A stretch of 64,000 nt of DNA, from contig NZ_CP071955.1 of assembly GCF_017603965.1 (NCBI RefSeq), positions 186,001-250,000 of the forward strand. The letters are read 5' to 3'. How positions within the stretch are numbered: position 1 is the stretch's first letter; each line of letters begins with the position of its first letter. Both the position numbers and the translations under genes were made by a program. This DNA is from Xanthomonas fragariae (lineage in GTDB: Bacteria; Pseudomonadota; Gammaproteobacteria; Xanthomonadales; Xanthomonadaceae). The notes beneath the pieces are model-generated. The model was not told the origin of the DNA. It searched no databases and saw nothing but the letters and a program-made list of their open reading frames with translations. Below are positions 47,301-58,000 of the stretch, one piece after another.

Positions 47301-50300
47301 CTGCCTACGCGGCAGTGAACGTTCTGCGAGAAGATCGTAGAGCTCGGAAAGCTTTCTGAGCTGCCTACGCGGCAGTGAACCGTACAACGCTTCACGGCTG
47401 ACCAAGCGCAACTTTCTGAGCTGCCTACGCGGCAGTGAACATGATGTCGCCGACCCAGGCGCACACGGGTGATTTCTGAGCTGCCTACGCGGCAGTGAAC
47501 CTTGTTTGCGCGCAGAGCGTCGGAAAAGTCAATTTCTGAGCTGCCTACGCGGCAGTGAACTCGCTGTCTGAGTCTTCGATGGCTGAGATCAATTTCTGAG
47601 CTGCCTACGCGGCAGTGAACTCCTTGTTTTCCGGCAACGGTAGATCGATAGATTTCTGAGCTGCCTACGCGGCAGTGAACAACATGGAATACAAGAGCGA
47701 GTTTGCAGTGACTTTTCTGAGCTGCCTACGCGGCAGTGAACAGGGCGCGACGAATCGACCTACCGCGCAAAATTTTCTGAGCTGCCTACGCGGCAGTGAA
47801 CATGCGATTTAGAGCCGCACCGGCTCCCATATTTTTCTGAGCTGCCTACGCGGCAGTGAACCTACCGCGCAAAGTGGCGCCCCGTCTATGAATTTTCTGA
47901 GCTGCCTACGCGGCAGTGAACCACTACTCAAGGCTGGGCGAGTACCAGCCTTGTTTCTGAGCTGCCTACGCGGCAGTGAACACGGCGACGGCGACGGCTA
48001 CGGTTTTGGTGACTTTCTGAGCTGCCTACGCGGCAGTGAACTGCACTGCTTGCTCATAGTAAGTTTCTCAATAGTTTCTGAGCTGCCTACGCGGCAGTGA
48101 ACGATGTCATCATGCCCCACAAATTGCTTGTGCATTTCTGAGCTGCCTACGCGGCAGTGAACGTGTTTTCTTCGGCTATGCAAGTGACACCAGTGTTTCT
48201 GAGCTGCCTACGCGGCAGTGAACAAAGTCCCGATGTCTCTCACCCCGTACCTGGGTTTCTGAGCTGCCTACGCGGCAGTGAACGAGGAGATTGATCACAT
48301 CAATAGGGACCCACATTTCTGAGCTGCCTACGCGGCAGTGAACAGTAATAGTTCCTCCCTAGGGATTCCGTAACCTTTCTGAGCTGCCTACGCGGCAGTG
48401 AACACGGCTACGGCGACGGCAACGGCTACGGCTACTTTCTGAGCTGCCTACGCGGCAGTGAACCCAAGATGCAAAGGCACGGCTTGCGGAGTTAGTTTCT
48501 GAGCTGCCTACGCGGCAGTGAACAAGTGGGAAGCCGCATGAACGCGCTTGCATATCTTTCTGAGCTGCCTACGCGGCAGTGAACGGTACAAGCTGGGCAA
48601 ACTACTTTGTTGAGCATTTCTGAGCTGCCTACGCGGCAGTGAACGGCAAGGGCATTTGGAACACCCTCATGTAGCATTTCTGAGCTGCCTACGCGGCAGT
48701 GAACGGCTTCAGCAGTTTCCGATGGGCTCCGGTGCTTTTCTGAGCTGCCTACGCGGCAGTGAACAGCTACACCTATTGCATGAGCAGATAGCAAAGTTTC
48801 TGAGCTGCCTACGCGGCAGTGAACTTCATGTTGTGAAACTCGCAATGACGCCGCCATTTCTGAGCTGCCTACGCGGCAGTGAACCCAGGGTTGCCTAGAG
48901 TCGGGGAAGTTGCAGCTTTCTGAGCTGCCTACGCGGCAGTGAACAAGTTAAACGGGCGTTCGTATCCCGCTTTCCTTTTCTGAGCTGCCTACGCGGCAGT
49001 GAACACTTTGTATGTGGGTGTAAGTGTAGGTGCGCACTTTCTGAGCTGCCTACGCGGCAGTGAACCTGTCCGGTACGAAGTACCCCCCACGGGCCACTTT
49101 CTGAGCTGCCTACGCGGCAGTGAACCCGGGGGCAGGTTTTCCATCTGTCATCATGTTTTTTCTGAGCTGCCTACGCGGCAGTGAACATGAGTAGGCTTAC
49201 CCAAGCACAGATCAAGGGTTTCTGAGCTGCCTACGCGGCAGTGAACTTTCTATGTCACTACGAACAAACCATGTCTCTTTTCTGAGCTGCCTACGCGGCA
49301 GTGAACAATGACGGCTACAACTATTCCCCTGAGCACATTTCTGAGCTGCCTACGCGGCAGTGAACGGCAGCAATGTGTGCGGGGCCTATCCCAAAGCTTT
49401 CTGAGCTGCCTACGCGGCAGTGAACCGAATCATGTATTGCCTTACAAAGCTAATTGCTTTCTGAGCTGCCTACGCGGCAGTGAACTTGGATAAGCAGTTG
49501 GGCAACAAGAAAATACATTTCTGAGCTGCCTACGCGGCAGTGAACATGATGCAAACGGGGTTCTCTAGGGCTATTGCGTTTCTGAGCTGCCTACGCGGCA
49601 GTGAACACGGCTACTGCTATGGCGACGGTGATGGCTTTTTTCTGAGCTGCCTACGCGGCAGTGAACGTCATGCGGACTGGGCGGGGGCGAACCTGGACTT
49701 TCTGAGCTGCCTACGCGGCAGTGAACGTTCATTTTGTCTCTCTCCGGTTTAAGGACCTTTTCTGAGCTGCCTACGCGGCAGTGAACTCATAAAAATCCCC
49801 TTTACTTCTGCTCCACCATTTCTGAGCTGCCTACGCGGCAGTGAACTTCAACGTGTTTTTCTTCCAAGGTGACGCCCTTTTCTGAGCTGCCTACGCGGCA
49901 GTGAACCTGGGGTGTCGTTGCGAGGAGCCGACCTTAGATTTCTGAGCTGCCTACGCGGCAGTGAACGGGTTTCTTTCAATTACCGCACGCGTTTTTGCAT
50001 TTCTGAGCTGCCTACGCGGCAGTGAACAGTGTTTTTTACACATCCCTCTGGACCATGCATTTCTGAGCTGCCTACGCGGCAGTGAACTTCCTAGCAGAGC
50101 GGCCGGCAAGCCGTGGCGGTTTCTGAGCTGCCTACGCGGCAGTGAACTCGCAGTGCCTTGCTCAACATGGGAGCCCTGTTTCTGAGCTGCCTACGCGGCA
50201 GTGAACTTAGCTGCCTTAGCAATCCATCCTGGGTGCTTTTTCTGAGCTGCCTACGCGGCAGTGAACTCTCCGGGGTTACCATTTATGTGGTCTACGCATT

Positions 50301-50866
50301 TCTGAGCTGCCTACGCGGCAGTGAACTTAACGAGGACAACGCTACCAGCACCGAGAGTTTTCTGAGCTGCCTACGCGGCAGTGAACAAAGCAGCCTCGAC
50401 CGCAATTGCTTACGAAATTTTCTGAGCTGCCTACGCGGCAGTGAACTACCAGAAGTGTAAAGACCTGCAAAAGGGTTATTTCTGAGCTGCCTACGCGGCA
50501 GTGAACGATCTCTAAGTCTCGGCGGTGTGCATTTAGTATTTCTGAGCTGCCTACGCGGCAGTGAACTTTTCCACAAGGCTACTAGGTCATCCGTACTATT
50601 TCTGAGCTGCCTACGCGGCAGTGAACATGGCTACAGCAAAGGCTACGGCTACGGCAAATTTCTGAGCTGCCTACGCGGCAGTGAACGCTTTCACGGCCCG
50701 CCTAAGGATCTTTTCCTCTTTCTGAGCTGCCTACGCGGCAGTGAACCTTACCAAAGCCCTCCATCTCATCAGAACCGTTTTCTGAGCTGCCTACGCGGCA
50801 GTGAACTGCAGCTTCTCAAGGACGGCTCTAGCTTCTTTTTTCTGAGCTGCCTACGCGGCAGTGAAC

Positions 50867-50996
50867 AAGATCAGCACTTCACCAATCCATTGATAAATAA
50901 AAGAAATACCGAAAAAACAGGGCAGGCACCCTTTGAAGCATGGTGCCTGCCAAGTGGTTGATTCTAAAGCGGCCTTTTTCTGTCCGGAAAAAAGGG
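50867..50996 (-). promoter_or_regulatory. CRISPR leader with terminator of the cas operon
   Basis: Between cas6f and the first repeat. On the minus strand a perfect 10-bp stem GGCAGGCACC / GGTGCCTGCC (50921-50951) is followed by CTG and T6, a good rho-independent terminator for cas6f. About 45 AT-rich bases (50867-50910, with TTTTATTTATC) remain before the first repeat. The array promoter must be in this short stretch or overlap the terminator. Confidence 0.75.
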
Positions 50997-51563
50997 TCAG
51001 AACCAGGGCACCGTCGCTTCCTGGCTCAGGCCGTAGCTGTTGAAGCTGCCGTTCGTCGGCTCCGATAGCAAGGGGCCGTGACGGATGAACAGCGGGAATG
51101 ACGCCTGTCCCGTGCTGCGGCTGCCCAGTACGACGAACGGCAGTGGCAGCTGTTCGGCTGCCGCATCCGGGATGCGTTGGGCGGCTGTCTCGGCATCGAT
51201 CCCATGACGGCGCATGGCACGACGGCGCAGGCGCGAGGGGCTGCTCTTGGCCTGCACCCTGGTGACGTGCCGATGCTGGGTGTCGGTAGGAGCAGCGAGA
51301 ATGGCCGATACCGCCAGGTGATCGAGCATCCCGTGCAGCCAGGGGTTCGCCATCAACGTCTGCAAAGCGGTCTGTTGGCCGTGCAAGCGCAGGTGGGCAC
51401 CCAGACTTGGCTTGCGCGCGTCATGGCGTGGAAAGCTGACGCCGATGTCCTGGCGTTGCTGCTGCACCAGTGCGCGGTGCAGGCGCAGGTACAGGCCGCT
51501 GAGCAGCTGGTGCGGCGCAAGCTCCGGGTCGGGACGAAGTTGGAGATCCACATAATGCTCCAT
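50997..51563 (-). CDS. cas6f: Cas6f (Csy4) crRNA endoribonuclease
   Basis: 188 aa from ATG 51563 (MEHYVDLQLRPDPELAPHQL). It cleaves the pre-crRNA at the base of the repeat hairpin and stays bound to the 3' end. The catalytic His is H29 (LYLRLHRALVQQ), the same number as in Pseudomonas Cas6f. An Arg-rich helix (SRLRRRAMRRHGI) recognises the repeat stem. The C-terminal region PLFIRHGPLLSEPTNGSFNSYGLS is typical. It is the last gene of the cas operon, 4 bp after cas7f and directly upstream of the array. Confidence 0.95.
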   Translation of the reverse strand: MEHYVDLQLRPDPELAPHQLLSGLYLRLHRALVQQQRQDIGVSFPRHDARKPSLGAHLRLHGQQTALQTLMANPWLHGMLDHLAVSAILAAPTDTQHRHVTRVQAKSSPSRLRRRAMRRHGIDAETAAQRIPDAAAEQLPLPFVVLGSRSTGQASFPLFIRHGPLLSEPTNGSFNSYGLSQEATVPWF

Positions 51564-51567
51564 GGCG

Positions 51568-52605
51568 TCAGCCCGCATCGCCGAAGACACCGCCCCGGAT
51601 CAGCGTGGCGATCACGAAATGCTGCTGGTCCGGCTCGGGCAGCTTGTCCTTGAGCACCCAGCCATCGAGCAGGTTGTAGAAATCCAGCTTGGCCTTTGGC
51701 TGCCGGTAGGCCTTGCCTTGCGTGGTGACAGAGCCGTACGGCTCCACGGCGATCGGGCCGTTGTCGTCTGCCTCCGGGTACCAGGTGTCGATGGTGCGCA
51801 GCGCATTGCCGATCTTCTGCGAATGGATCGCAGCCACTGCATTGCTGCCATCGCCGACGGCGTAGAGGGTCCTGCTTTTCTTGCTGCTACCCTTGTCCAG
51901 AATAAGCTCCTGCGAGGGAAACACCTCCTGGCCCGCACCGACACGCACGAACGCGGTGACCTGCAACAGCAGGTGCGCATTGCCCGCCAGCGCAGCGGCG
52001 ATCAGCGAGGACAAGGCGACCAGATCCGCCGCTTCGGCAGATGGAGCCTGCAGGGTGCGCAACGAATGGTCGTGCGCCTGGAACGTCCATTGCGCGGCAG
52101 GCACGCCATTTTTCAGATGCGCGACCTGCACTTCCACCTGCTCCGCACCGATACGGTTGCGCCACAAAAACCGCCCGTTGGCCAGGTTGGCCGCATAGCG
52201 CTGGGCCAGCGTGTCGAAGCCATGCTGTTGTACATAAGCGGCAACGGTAGCGGTGAGTTTCTTGCGGTAATCGGTGTCGTTGCAGGCCGAGGGTGTGCCG
52301 GTACCACCGAGCACGCGCAGAGTGAACTGTACCTTCAGCGTGTCGGCATCCAGCGGCAGGGCGGCCACGTCCACGGTCTGCAGATTGGGGTTCTCGATGG
52401 CGGCATCGAGTTTGGTCGGGTCCTGGTCTTTGGCCTTGAGCCGGTTGGAAATGGTGCCGCGGACGGATTTTTCGCGCAGCTTGACTGGCTGCCAGTCGGC
52501 AGGCGTGGCGCGCGCTGCCCACGCGCCGGAAAACAACAGCGCGTCGGAGGGATCGAGCTTGCGCTCGAAGGCGAGGACGGAGGCGGTCTTGAGGTCGGTT
52601 GTCAT
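51568..52605 (-). CDS. cas7f: Cas7f (Csy3) backbone subunit
   Basis: 345 aa from ATG 52605 ([20 protein letters not shown]). Six copies of this protein form the crRNA-covering backbone of the type I-F Cascade. Family motifs include [36 protein letters not shown] and [22 protein letters not shown]. The longer open frame to 53001 overlaps cas5f and is not real. It is 22 bp after cas5f. Confidence 0.95.
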   Translation of the reverse strand: MTTDLKTASVLAFERKLDPSDALLFSGAWAARATPADWQPVKLREKSVRGTISNRLKAKDQDPTKLDAAIENPNLQTVDVAALPLDADTLKVQFTLRVLGGTGTPSACNDTDYRKKLTATVAAYVQQHGFDTLAQRYAANLANGRFLWRNRIGAEQVEVQVAHLKNGVPAAQWTFQAHDHSLRTLQAPSAEAADLVALSSLIAAALAGNAHLLLQVTAFVRVGAGQEVFPSQELILDKGSSKKSRTLYAVGDGSNAVAAIHSQKIGNALRTIDTWYPEADDNGPIAVEPYGSVTTQGKAYRQPKAKLDFYNLLDGWVLKDKLPEPDQQHFVIATLIRGGVFGDAG

Positions 52606-52627
52606 GCTGGAATTCCTTGTCGTGAGG

Positions 52628-53638
52628 TCAGTCGAGAGAGAAGGTGAAATCGTACGTTTCGGTGGCAATAGCGGTCGCAGCGAAGTCGTTGCGACAGCGG
52701 TACAGGCCCTGGCCGGGGTCGCTGTTGGCGTACCAGAGCAGTTGCTGCGGTGCGTCCAGGCGGTGCGGGCTGATCCACTGGCCGAGCGAGTACAGGCTCT
52801 CGACGAAGCGGAAGGCCGTGGCGTTGTCGCGTGCATTGGCCACGCTGCCGGCTGCCTGCAGCTCGCCCAGAGCGCCGTAGCCCACCGGGATCGGCACGGT
52901 CCAGCCACGCCCGCTGCGGTCGTTGCTCCATCCGGGCGTGGCGTGCGAAGTAGTGTCGCTGTGATAGCGCCAGTTGATGCGCGACAGCGACAACCAGGCA
53001 TCCAACCGAGTGGCGTCGGGATCGGTGGCCTGTAGTTCGGCCAGGCGGGCGTCGAGCAGGTCGGCGCGTTCCACCAGCGCGAAACCGGGCAGCAGCCGCA
53101 TGCGCGCCTTGCGGAATTGCGTCGTGCGGTCGTCCTCGGTGCCGGTCAGCTCCAGCGTCCATGGCTGGTAGCGATGCCGCCAGGGCTGCGCCGGTGGCCG
53201 CACGCTGCCGCCGGCGATGCGCATGCCGCCAAGCAGCTCGGCCACGGTGGCGGTGTCGGCTTGCTGCGCCTGCGGGTCGTCGCTCCAACGTTGGCTGTGC
53301 ACGCCCAGCACCAGGCTCAGTTGCAGATGGATGCGGCCTTCCTCGACGATGGCGGCGGTCTTGCCGTCCTTGCCGACCGGATTGCGGGTCAGGTGGAAGG
53401 CCTTGACGAAGCCGCCCTCGGTCACCTGTTCCTGATGGGCGTGGCAGACCGCGCCGATGGCGTGAAACGTCAGCTCCAGCCCGGCGGCGTGGACCTTGCG
53501 TTGCAGCGCCCACATCAGGCCCAGCAACGCGGTCATCGACGGGAAGCCGTGGGTCAGCGGGCTGGAAACGGCGTTGGCGTTGTGGACATGCAGATGCGGC
53601 AGCACCAGCAAGTGGCTGAAAGCGGGGCAGCGGCTCAT
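52628..53638 (-). CDS. cas5f: Cas5f (Csy2) subunit
   Basis: A 336-aa Csy2-family protein that, with Cas8f, caps the 5' end of the crRNA. The start [20 protein letters not shown] then [20 protein letters not shown] is characteristic. The body has [15 protein letters not shown] and ends with [18 protein letters not shown]. It overlaps the cas8f stop by 4 bp. Confidence 0.95.
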   Translation of the reverse strand: MSRCPAFSHLLVLPHLHVHNANAVSSPLTHGFPSMTALLGLMWALQRKVHAAGLELTFHAIGAVCHAHQEQVTEGGFVKAFHLTRNPVGKDGKTAAIVEEGRIHLQLSLVLGVHSQRWSDDPQAQQADTATVAELLGGMRIAGGSVRPPAQPWRHRYQPWTLELTGTEDDRTTQFRKARMRLLPGFALVERADLLDARLAELQATDPDATRLDAWLSLSRINWRYHSDTTSHATPGWSNDRSGRGWTVPIPVGYGALGELQAAGSVANARDNATAFRFVESLYSLGQWISPHRLDAPQQLLWYANSDPGQGLYRCRNDFAATAIATETYDFTFSLD

Positions 53639-55002
53639 GCCTGGCCTCCGGCAGACGCACGTCGCTGCAGTGGCACCGGCCAGGTCGCCTCGATGATCGC
53701 CTGCCTGGCCCAGTGTCGGTACTCGTTATCGCCGACGCTGGTCAGCCCTGCCTTGTGCAGTTGCGCATTGACCCAATTGGCGAAGCGACCCGCGACCTGG
53801 TCCGGCCAGTCGCCGAAGGTGTAGGCAGCGTTGAAGGCGTCGTCGTCCTGGGTCCATTGCGGGTGTTGCGGATCGCGGCGGACCGGCAGCTCGGTGCGTT
53901 CCGGGTCCAGCCACAGTTGTTCGTAGAGCGGCAGCGTGCAGTCCGCATCGCGGGTCCAGCCGGGAGCGAAGCGCGTCTGGGTTTCGGCGGCGAACACGGC
54001 CAGTTGTGCGCTCAGTTCTTGTTCGATGCGTTGGCGGATTCGGCGCGTCTTGTCGTTGGGCGGCGGGTCGTCGAGCAGAAAGTCGGCCAGTGTCTTCACT
54101 ATCGCGCGCACGTCCTTGCCGTAGCCGAACCGGTCTATCGCCGAGTCGGTCTTCAACAGGCTGCGCGGATGTTCCAGCGTCCAGCTCGGCGGCAGCGAGG
54201 CCAGCAGGTAGTTCACGCCGCCGCGTTCGCTGTTGAGTTGGGAAATGTTATGCGGTTTGGTACCGCCGAGTTTGAGTGCCACCAGATTGCGGTAATCGCG
54301 GTAGCTGCCGTCGTACGGTTGTTTGGTGCGCCGCGCCTGGCGGGCTAGCTTGTTGGCCTCGCCAAAGCGGGCATCCTGGATGTCGGCGTGCACCACATGC
54401 GCCAGCGTGCTGGAGAACATCGGTTGCAGCAGGTGGTACTGCGTGTCATCGGTTGGTTGGTCGCCGACCAGCCAATAGACCTGCTTGGCAAGCGTGCTCG
54501 ACGAGTAGGATTTTTCTTTACGAATAAGCCCCTTGAACGCAGCAATCCATGCGTCCGAAGTTTTCGGATCTGGATCTAACGCGTGGCGAAGGTCTGGATC
54601 GTCAAGGCGAATCCAGTCAAGCAATCTATGCCCATCAACCACTTGCTTCAGGAGCGCAGACACATCCAGATGTTTGGCGTCGGAAACGGCTGTGTCCTCT
54701 TTGAAATTTGCTCCTACGTTGTGCGTGCCTATTTCCGGCCTTTGGATCATGTCGCTTGGCAATACGTACGCGTTACTGCTTTTTTTCACACTGGGATGGG
54801 TGGCTTTGATCACGTGCGTCGCAGACTGAAGATGTCTTGCCCTATCTGCCGCATCGGCCAGCCATGTCGCGTAGTCGTATTTCGATGCCGTACCGGCATC
54901 GTCTTTGCCATCCTTCAGCTTGGCCAGTCGCCGTGTCTGGATGAAATCGGCGATGGCGGAGCGGAAGCGTTTTGCTCTCTCGGTTGGTTCTGTCATCCCC
55001 AA
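53635..55002 (-). CDS. cas8f: Cas8f (Csy1) large subunit
   Basis: A 455-aa protein responsible for PAM (CC) recognition and crRNA 5' handle binding in type I-F. Family features are the N-terminal RAKRFRSAIADFIQTRRLAK, SNAYVLPSDM, a central RNLVALKLGGTKPHNISQLN segment with the typical GGTKPQN-like motif, and WTLEHPRSL. It lies 73 bp downstream of cas2-3. Confidence 0.95.
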   Translation of the reverse strand: MGMTEPTERAKRFRSAIADFIQTRRLAKLKDGKDDAGTASKYDYATWLADAADRARHLQSATHVIKATHPSVKKSSNAYVLPSDMIQRPEIGTHNVGANFKEDTAVSDAKHLDVSALLKQVVDGHRLLDWIRLDDPDLRHALDPDPKTSDAWIAAFKGLIRKEKSYSSSTLAKQVYWLVGDQPTDDTQYHLLQPMFSSTLAHVVHADIQDARFGEANKLARQARRTKQPYDGSYRDYRNLVALKLGGTKPHNISQLNSERGGVNYLLASLPPSWTLEHPRSLLKTDSAIDRFGYGKDVRAIVKTLADFLLDDPPPNDKTRRIRQRIEQELSAQLAVFAAETQTRFAPGWTRDADCTLPLYEQLWLDPERTELPVRRDPQHPQWTQDDDAFNAAYTFGDWPDQVAGRFANWVNAQLHKAGLTSVGDNEYRHWARQAIIEATWPVPLQRRASAGGQA

Positions 55003-55075
55003 TCTCCTTGTCGGTACTTCAGGGTGTCATCTTGATAAACGCTTGCAGTATCACAGGATGAGACGCAGCAACCGA

Positions 55076-58000
55076 TCATCCTTTGAACTTCGCAAACCCC
55101 AGCCACGGGTGATACCGCCAGCCGGTTTCGCTGGCCGGCACCTCTACTATCGTGAACTTCCTGGCGCACTGCTCCAGTGACAGGTCGAGGGAATCGGCCT
55201 GCTCGATGAGCAGATTCATCAACTTGAAGCGGCCCCAGGGGCCGATGCCCGGCGCCGATGCCAGCGCGAGGTCATGGCGCTGGCTCTGCTCGATGCGGAC
55301 ATACAGGTCGGCGGCATGACGGTCGGGGGATCTCTCGACGCGATGCAGTCGCGGCACCTCGTCGTCGTCCGGCAGGAACACCAGGGTGACGCGGGGCTGG
55401 TTGTCGTCGCGGAATGGTTGCTGTTGCGGCAGTACGCCGGTCAGGGCGGCATGCGGGTGTTTCCGGGCGGCGAAGGCGTGGTCGCGCTCCAGCGACGTGG
55501 CGTTTGCCTGCGTCAGCATGCTGGCGGCGATGCGCGCCTGCTCCAGATCCACCAGGCGCTTGGAGGGCTCCCACTGCGCGTTGTCGGGGCGCGGGCGAAT
55601 GCGCGGCACGGCGCTGAGTGTGCGGTAGTCGTCCTCCCGGAGCAGTTCGCGTAGCCACGGCGTTTCCAGCAGGAATTTGCTTGTCTCTTTCCTGCTTGCT
55701 TCTTTCTCGAAGCCTGGCCTGATGTAGGTCGGCCCGCCCTGCTCGCCCTTGCGGAAATGCCGCACGTTGGTATCGAAGATCAGCACGTTGGGCGTTGCGC
55801 CGGCCTTGCCGCGATGGCGCTGCACGCGCCCGGCCAGTTGGATCAGCGAGCGCATGGAGGAGGGCTCTGCCACCGCCCAGTCGGCATCCCAATCGCGGCC
55901 GACCTCGCAGACCGGCGAGGCCAGCACCACGAACAGTTGCTCGCGTGCGGGGTGCGCGTCGATCAGGGCGCGGATGCCCGGCAGGCGATAGACGCCGTTG
56001 CCATCGCCGCGCCGGTTGAAGGCCTGGTCGAGTTGATGCTCGATGGCCGAACGCTGCACCAGCGGAAAGCGGGCGTGATAGACGCACAGGTGGATCTGCG
56101 TGCCCTCCGGTGCGCCGGCCGCATGCAGTGCCTGCGCCACGTCGAACAGCGGCTCGATATTGGCCATGCGTACCAGCCCGAAGCTGATGCGCTTGCCGCT
56201 GACCGGATCGGGTTCGGCATGCGCGTGGTGCAGGCGCAGGCAGGCGTGGCGTACATGCGGTGCGAACCGCGCATACAGGTCTGCGTCCGGCAGGTTGCGC
56301 GGCAGATCCAGCGGCAGCAGTTCGCCGCGCCGTAGGGCTGGGGCCTTGGCGAGCGTGGCGATGCGTTTTTCGACGAACTGCATGTGCTGGTCGAGAAAGC
56401 CTGCGCCGCCGCCGCATGTGGCGGACTTCACACCGAACTCGTCGCTCCACAGACAGGGAATGTCGATCGCGGCGCCAGCGTGACCGCCATCCTGGCCACG
56501 GTTATGCCGATACTGCTGGCGACCTGCGCGGTAGGCCAGGTACATGCCGGCCACCAGCGACGGCGGCAGCGTGGCCGAAGACAGCAGCACGCGCGTGCCC
56601 AGCATGCCGGCCCATTGCACCAGCCGGGTCAACGCAGGCAGGTCGTTGAGGTCGTAGTCGTCCAGCTCGTCAAGAATCAGATCGGCGCTCATCAAGCGCA
56701 GCATCGGTGCGATCTGGCGGCCGGCGCGCAGCGATTCGGTCGCCGGCACCATGTGGTCCACGGTGCAGACCAGCATCGGTGCCGACAGCAGCTTGCGAAT
56801 GTCCGGGTCGTGCAAGGCACGCGACAAGAGCGGGTGGTCGGTCGTGACGCCTTCGTAGAACACGTGGCTGTCTTCGTCGAGCAGATCCTGCACCGAGGCC
56901 GAGCCGTGCGCTTGGGCTTGTTGCGCGTAGAACTCGAACAATGCGCGGCTGGCCGAACCGCCGACGCGGATGGCCAGTTCGTCCTCGCCCAGATGCAGGT
57001 CGGTGCGGAAGCTGCGCCCGGTCTGCAGGGTGAGCGTGCGCAGGCCCAAGGCGTAGGTAGCACGCAGGCCCTGCTGCGGATCGGCCAGTGCATAGAGAAT
57101 GCGCGCGTTGGCCAGCGTCTTGCCGCAGCCGGTCGATGCCATGTTGACGATGAAGGCGCCGTGTTCGCGCGCTGCCTCGCGCATTGCGGTGGCTGCGTCG
57201 AACGCCTTGTCCTGCCAGGCGAAACGCGGATCGGCACTGCGTTTGCGCAGGCCGCGGTGGTTGGCCAGTCTGGGCAGATGGCGCTCGAAGCCGGGCAAGG
57301 CATGGGCGATCAGCCCGGCATCGCGGGCGACGCCAAGCAGGTGCTCGTCCAACGGTTGTTTGAGGCCGTCGCGGTCGGTATTGGCGTAGAGCTGCGTCTT
57401 GCCATCGCCATGCACGCGCAGCGGCGAGCTTCCGGGCAGGGCCGAGTAATGATGGTCGGCCAGCATCAACGTCAGCCGCGCCAGATGCAGGACGTAAGGA
57501 TTGTCCAGCCAGGTATGGTCCCGCCGCAGGCGCAGTGCGAGCAGACGCTTGGCCAACCGTGCGGCCTGGGCGCGCCATTTCGGTTCCATCACCGGCAATG
57601 GCCCGGCAGGTGTCCAGTACGATAGAACGCTGTCGGGCTCGGCGGGCTGCGCAATTTCGTTCCAGTCGTGCGCCACCAGCGATAGAGGTGTTTCCAGCCA
57701 GGCCGGGTTGAAGTTCAGCGCACGCTTGCCCAGCCAGTCCTGCCTGCCGTTGTCCTGCCGGACCGGTACGACTGGAAGCCGGTGATGGGTGAGCACCAAC
57801 CACGCCACGGCCGCGGCAAGCGGCGGCAGTTCGCGAAAGGGATAGCGCGATGCCGCATCGATGCCATCGCGTTGATAGCGCCCGTTGGCAAGCCAGTGCG
57901 CCTCGACGAAGGCGTGCGGGTCGGCCAACCGTTGCAGCCAGTCTGCGTCGTCGTCGCTGCCGACAAACGCCTGGAACAGCCGCAGCGAGACCCATTCGTG

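Larger units (their letters stand above)
41980..50866 (-). CRISPR. Type I-F CRISPR array, about 134 repeats
   Basis: 28-bp repeats (on + strand starting TTTCTGAGCTG and ending CGGCAGTGAAC) alternate with spacers of about 32 bp, a 60-bp period. On the minus strand the repeat starts GTTCACTGCCG and ends CTCAGAAA, the type I-F pattern, so transcription runs on the minus strand away from cas6f. Hand count: 109 repeats on the leader side of the inserted IS (44350-50866) and 25 on the far side. The far end is degenerate: 41980-42007 has five substitutions and 42039-42066 has one. One internal repeat (45732-45759) ends in A instead of C. About 133 spacers follow from this count. Confidence 0.98.

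Noticed and set aside
42111..50961. Many long open frames on both strands of the array, up to 431 aa, with repeated VHCRVGSSE, SLPRRQLRK or FLSCLRGSE units
   Set aside because: The 60-bp period is a multiple of 3 and the repeat lacks stops in several frames, so these are translations of the CRISPR repeat, not proteins.
52642..53837. Antisense ORFs over cas5f and cas8f considered as anti-CRISPR candidates
   Set aside because: They are shadow frames with poor composition and no ribosome binding sites. No separate small gene with an Aca-type regulator is present.
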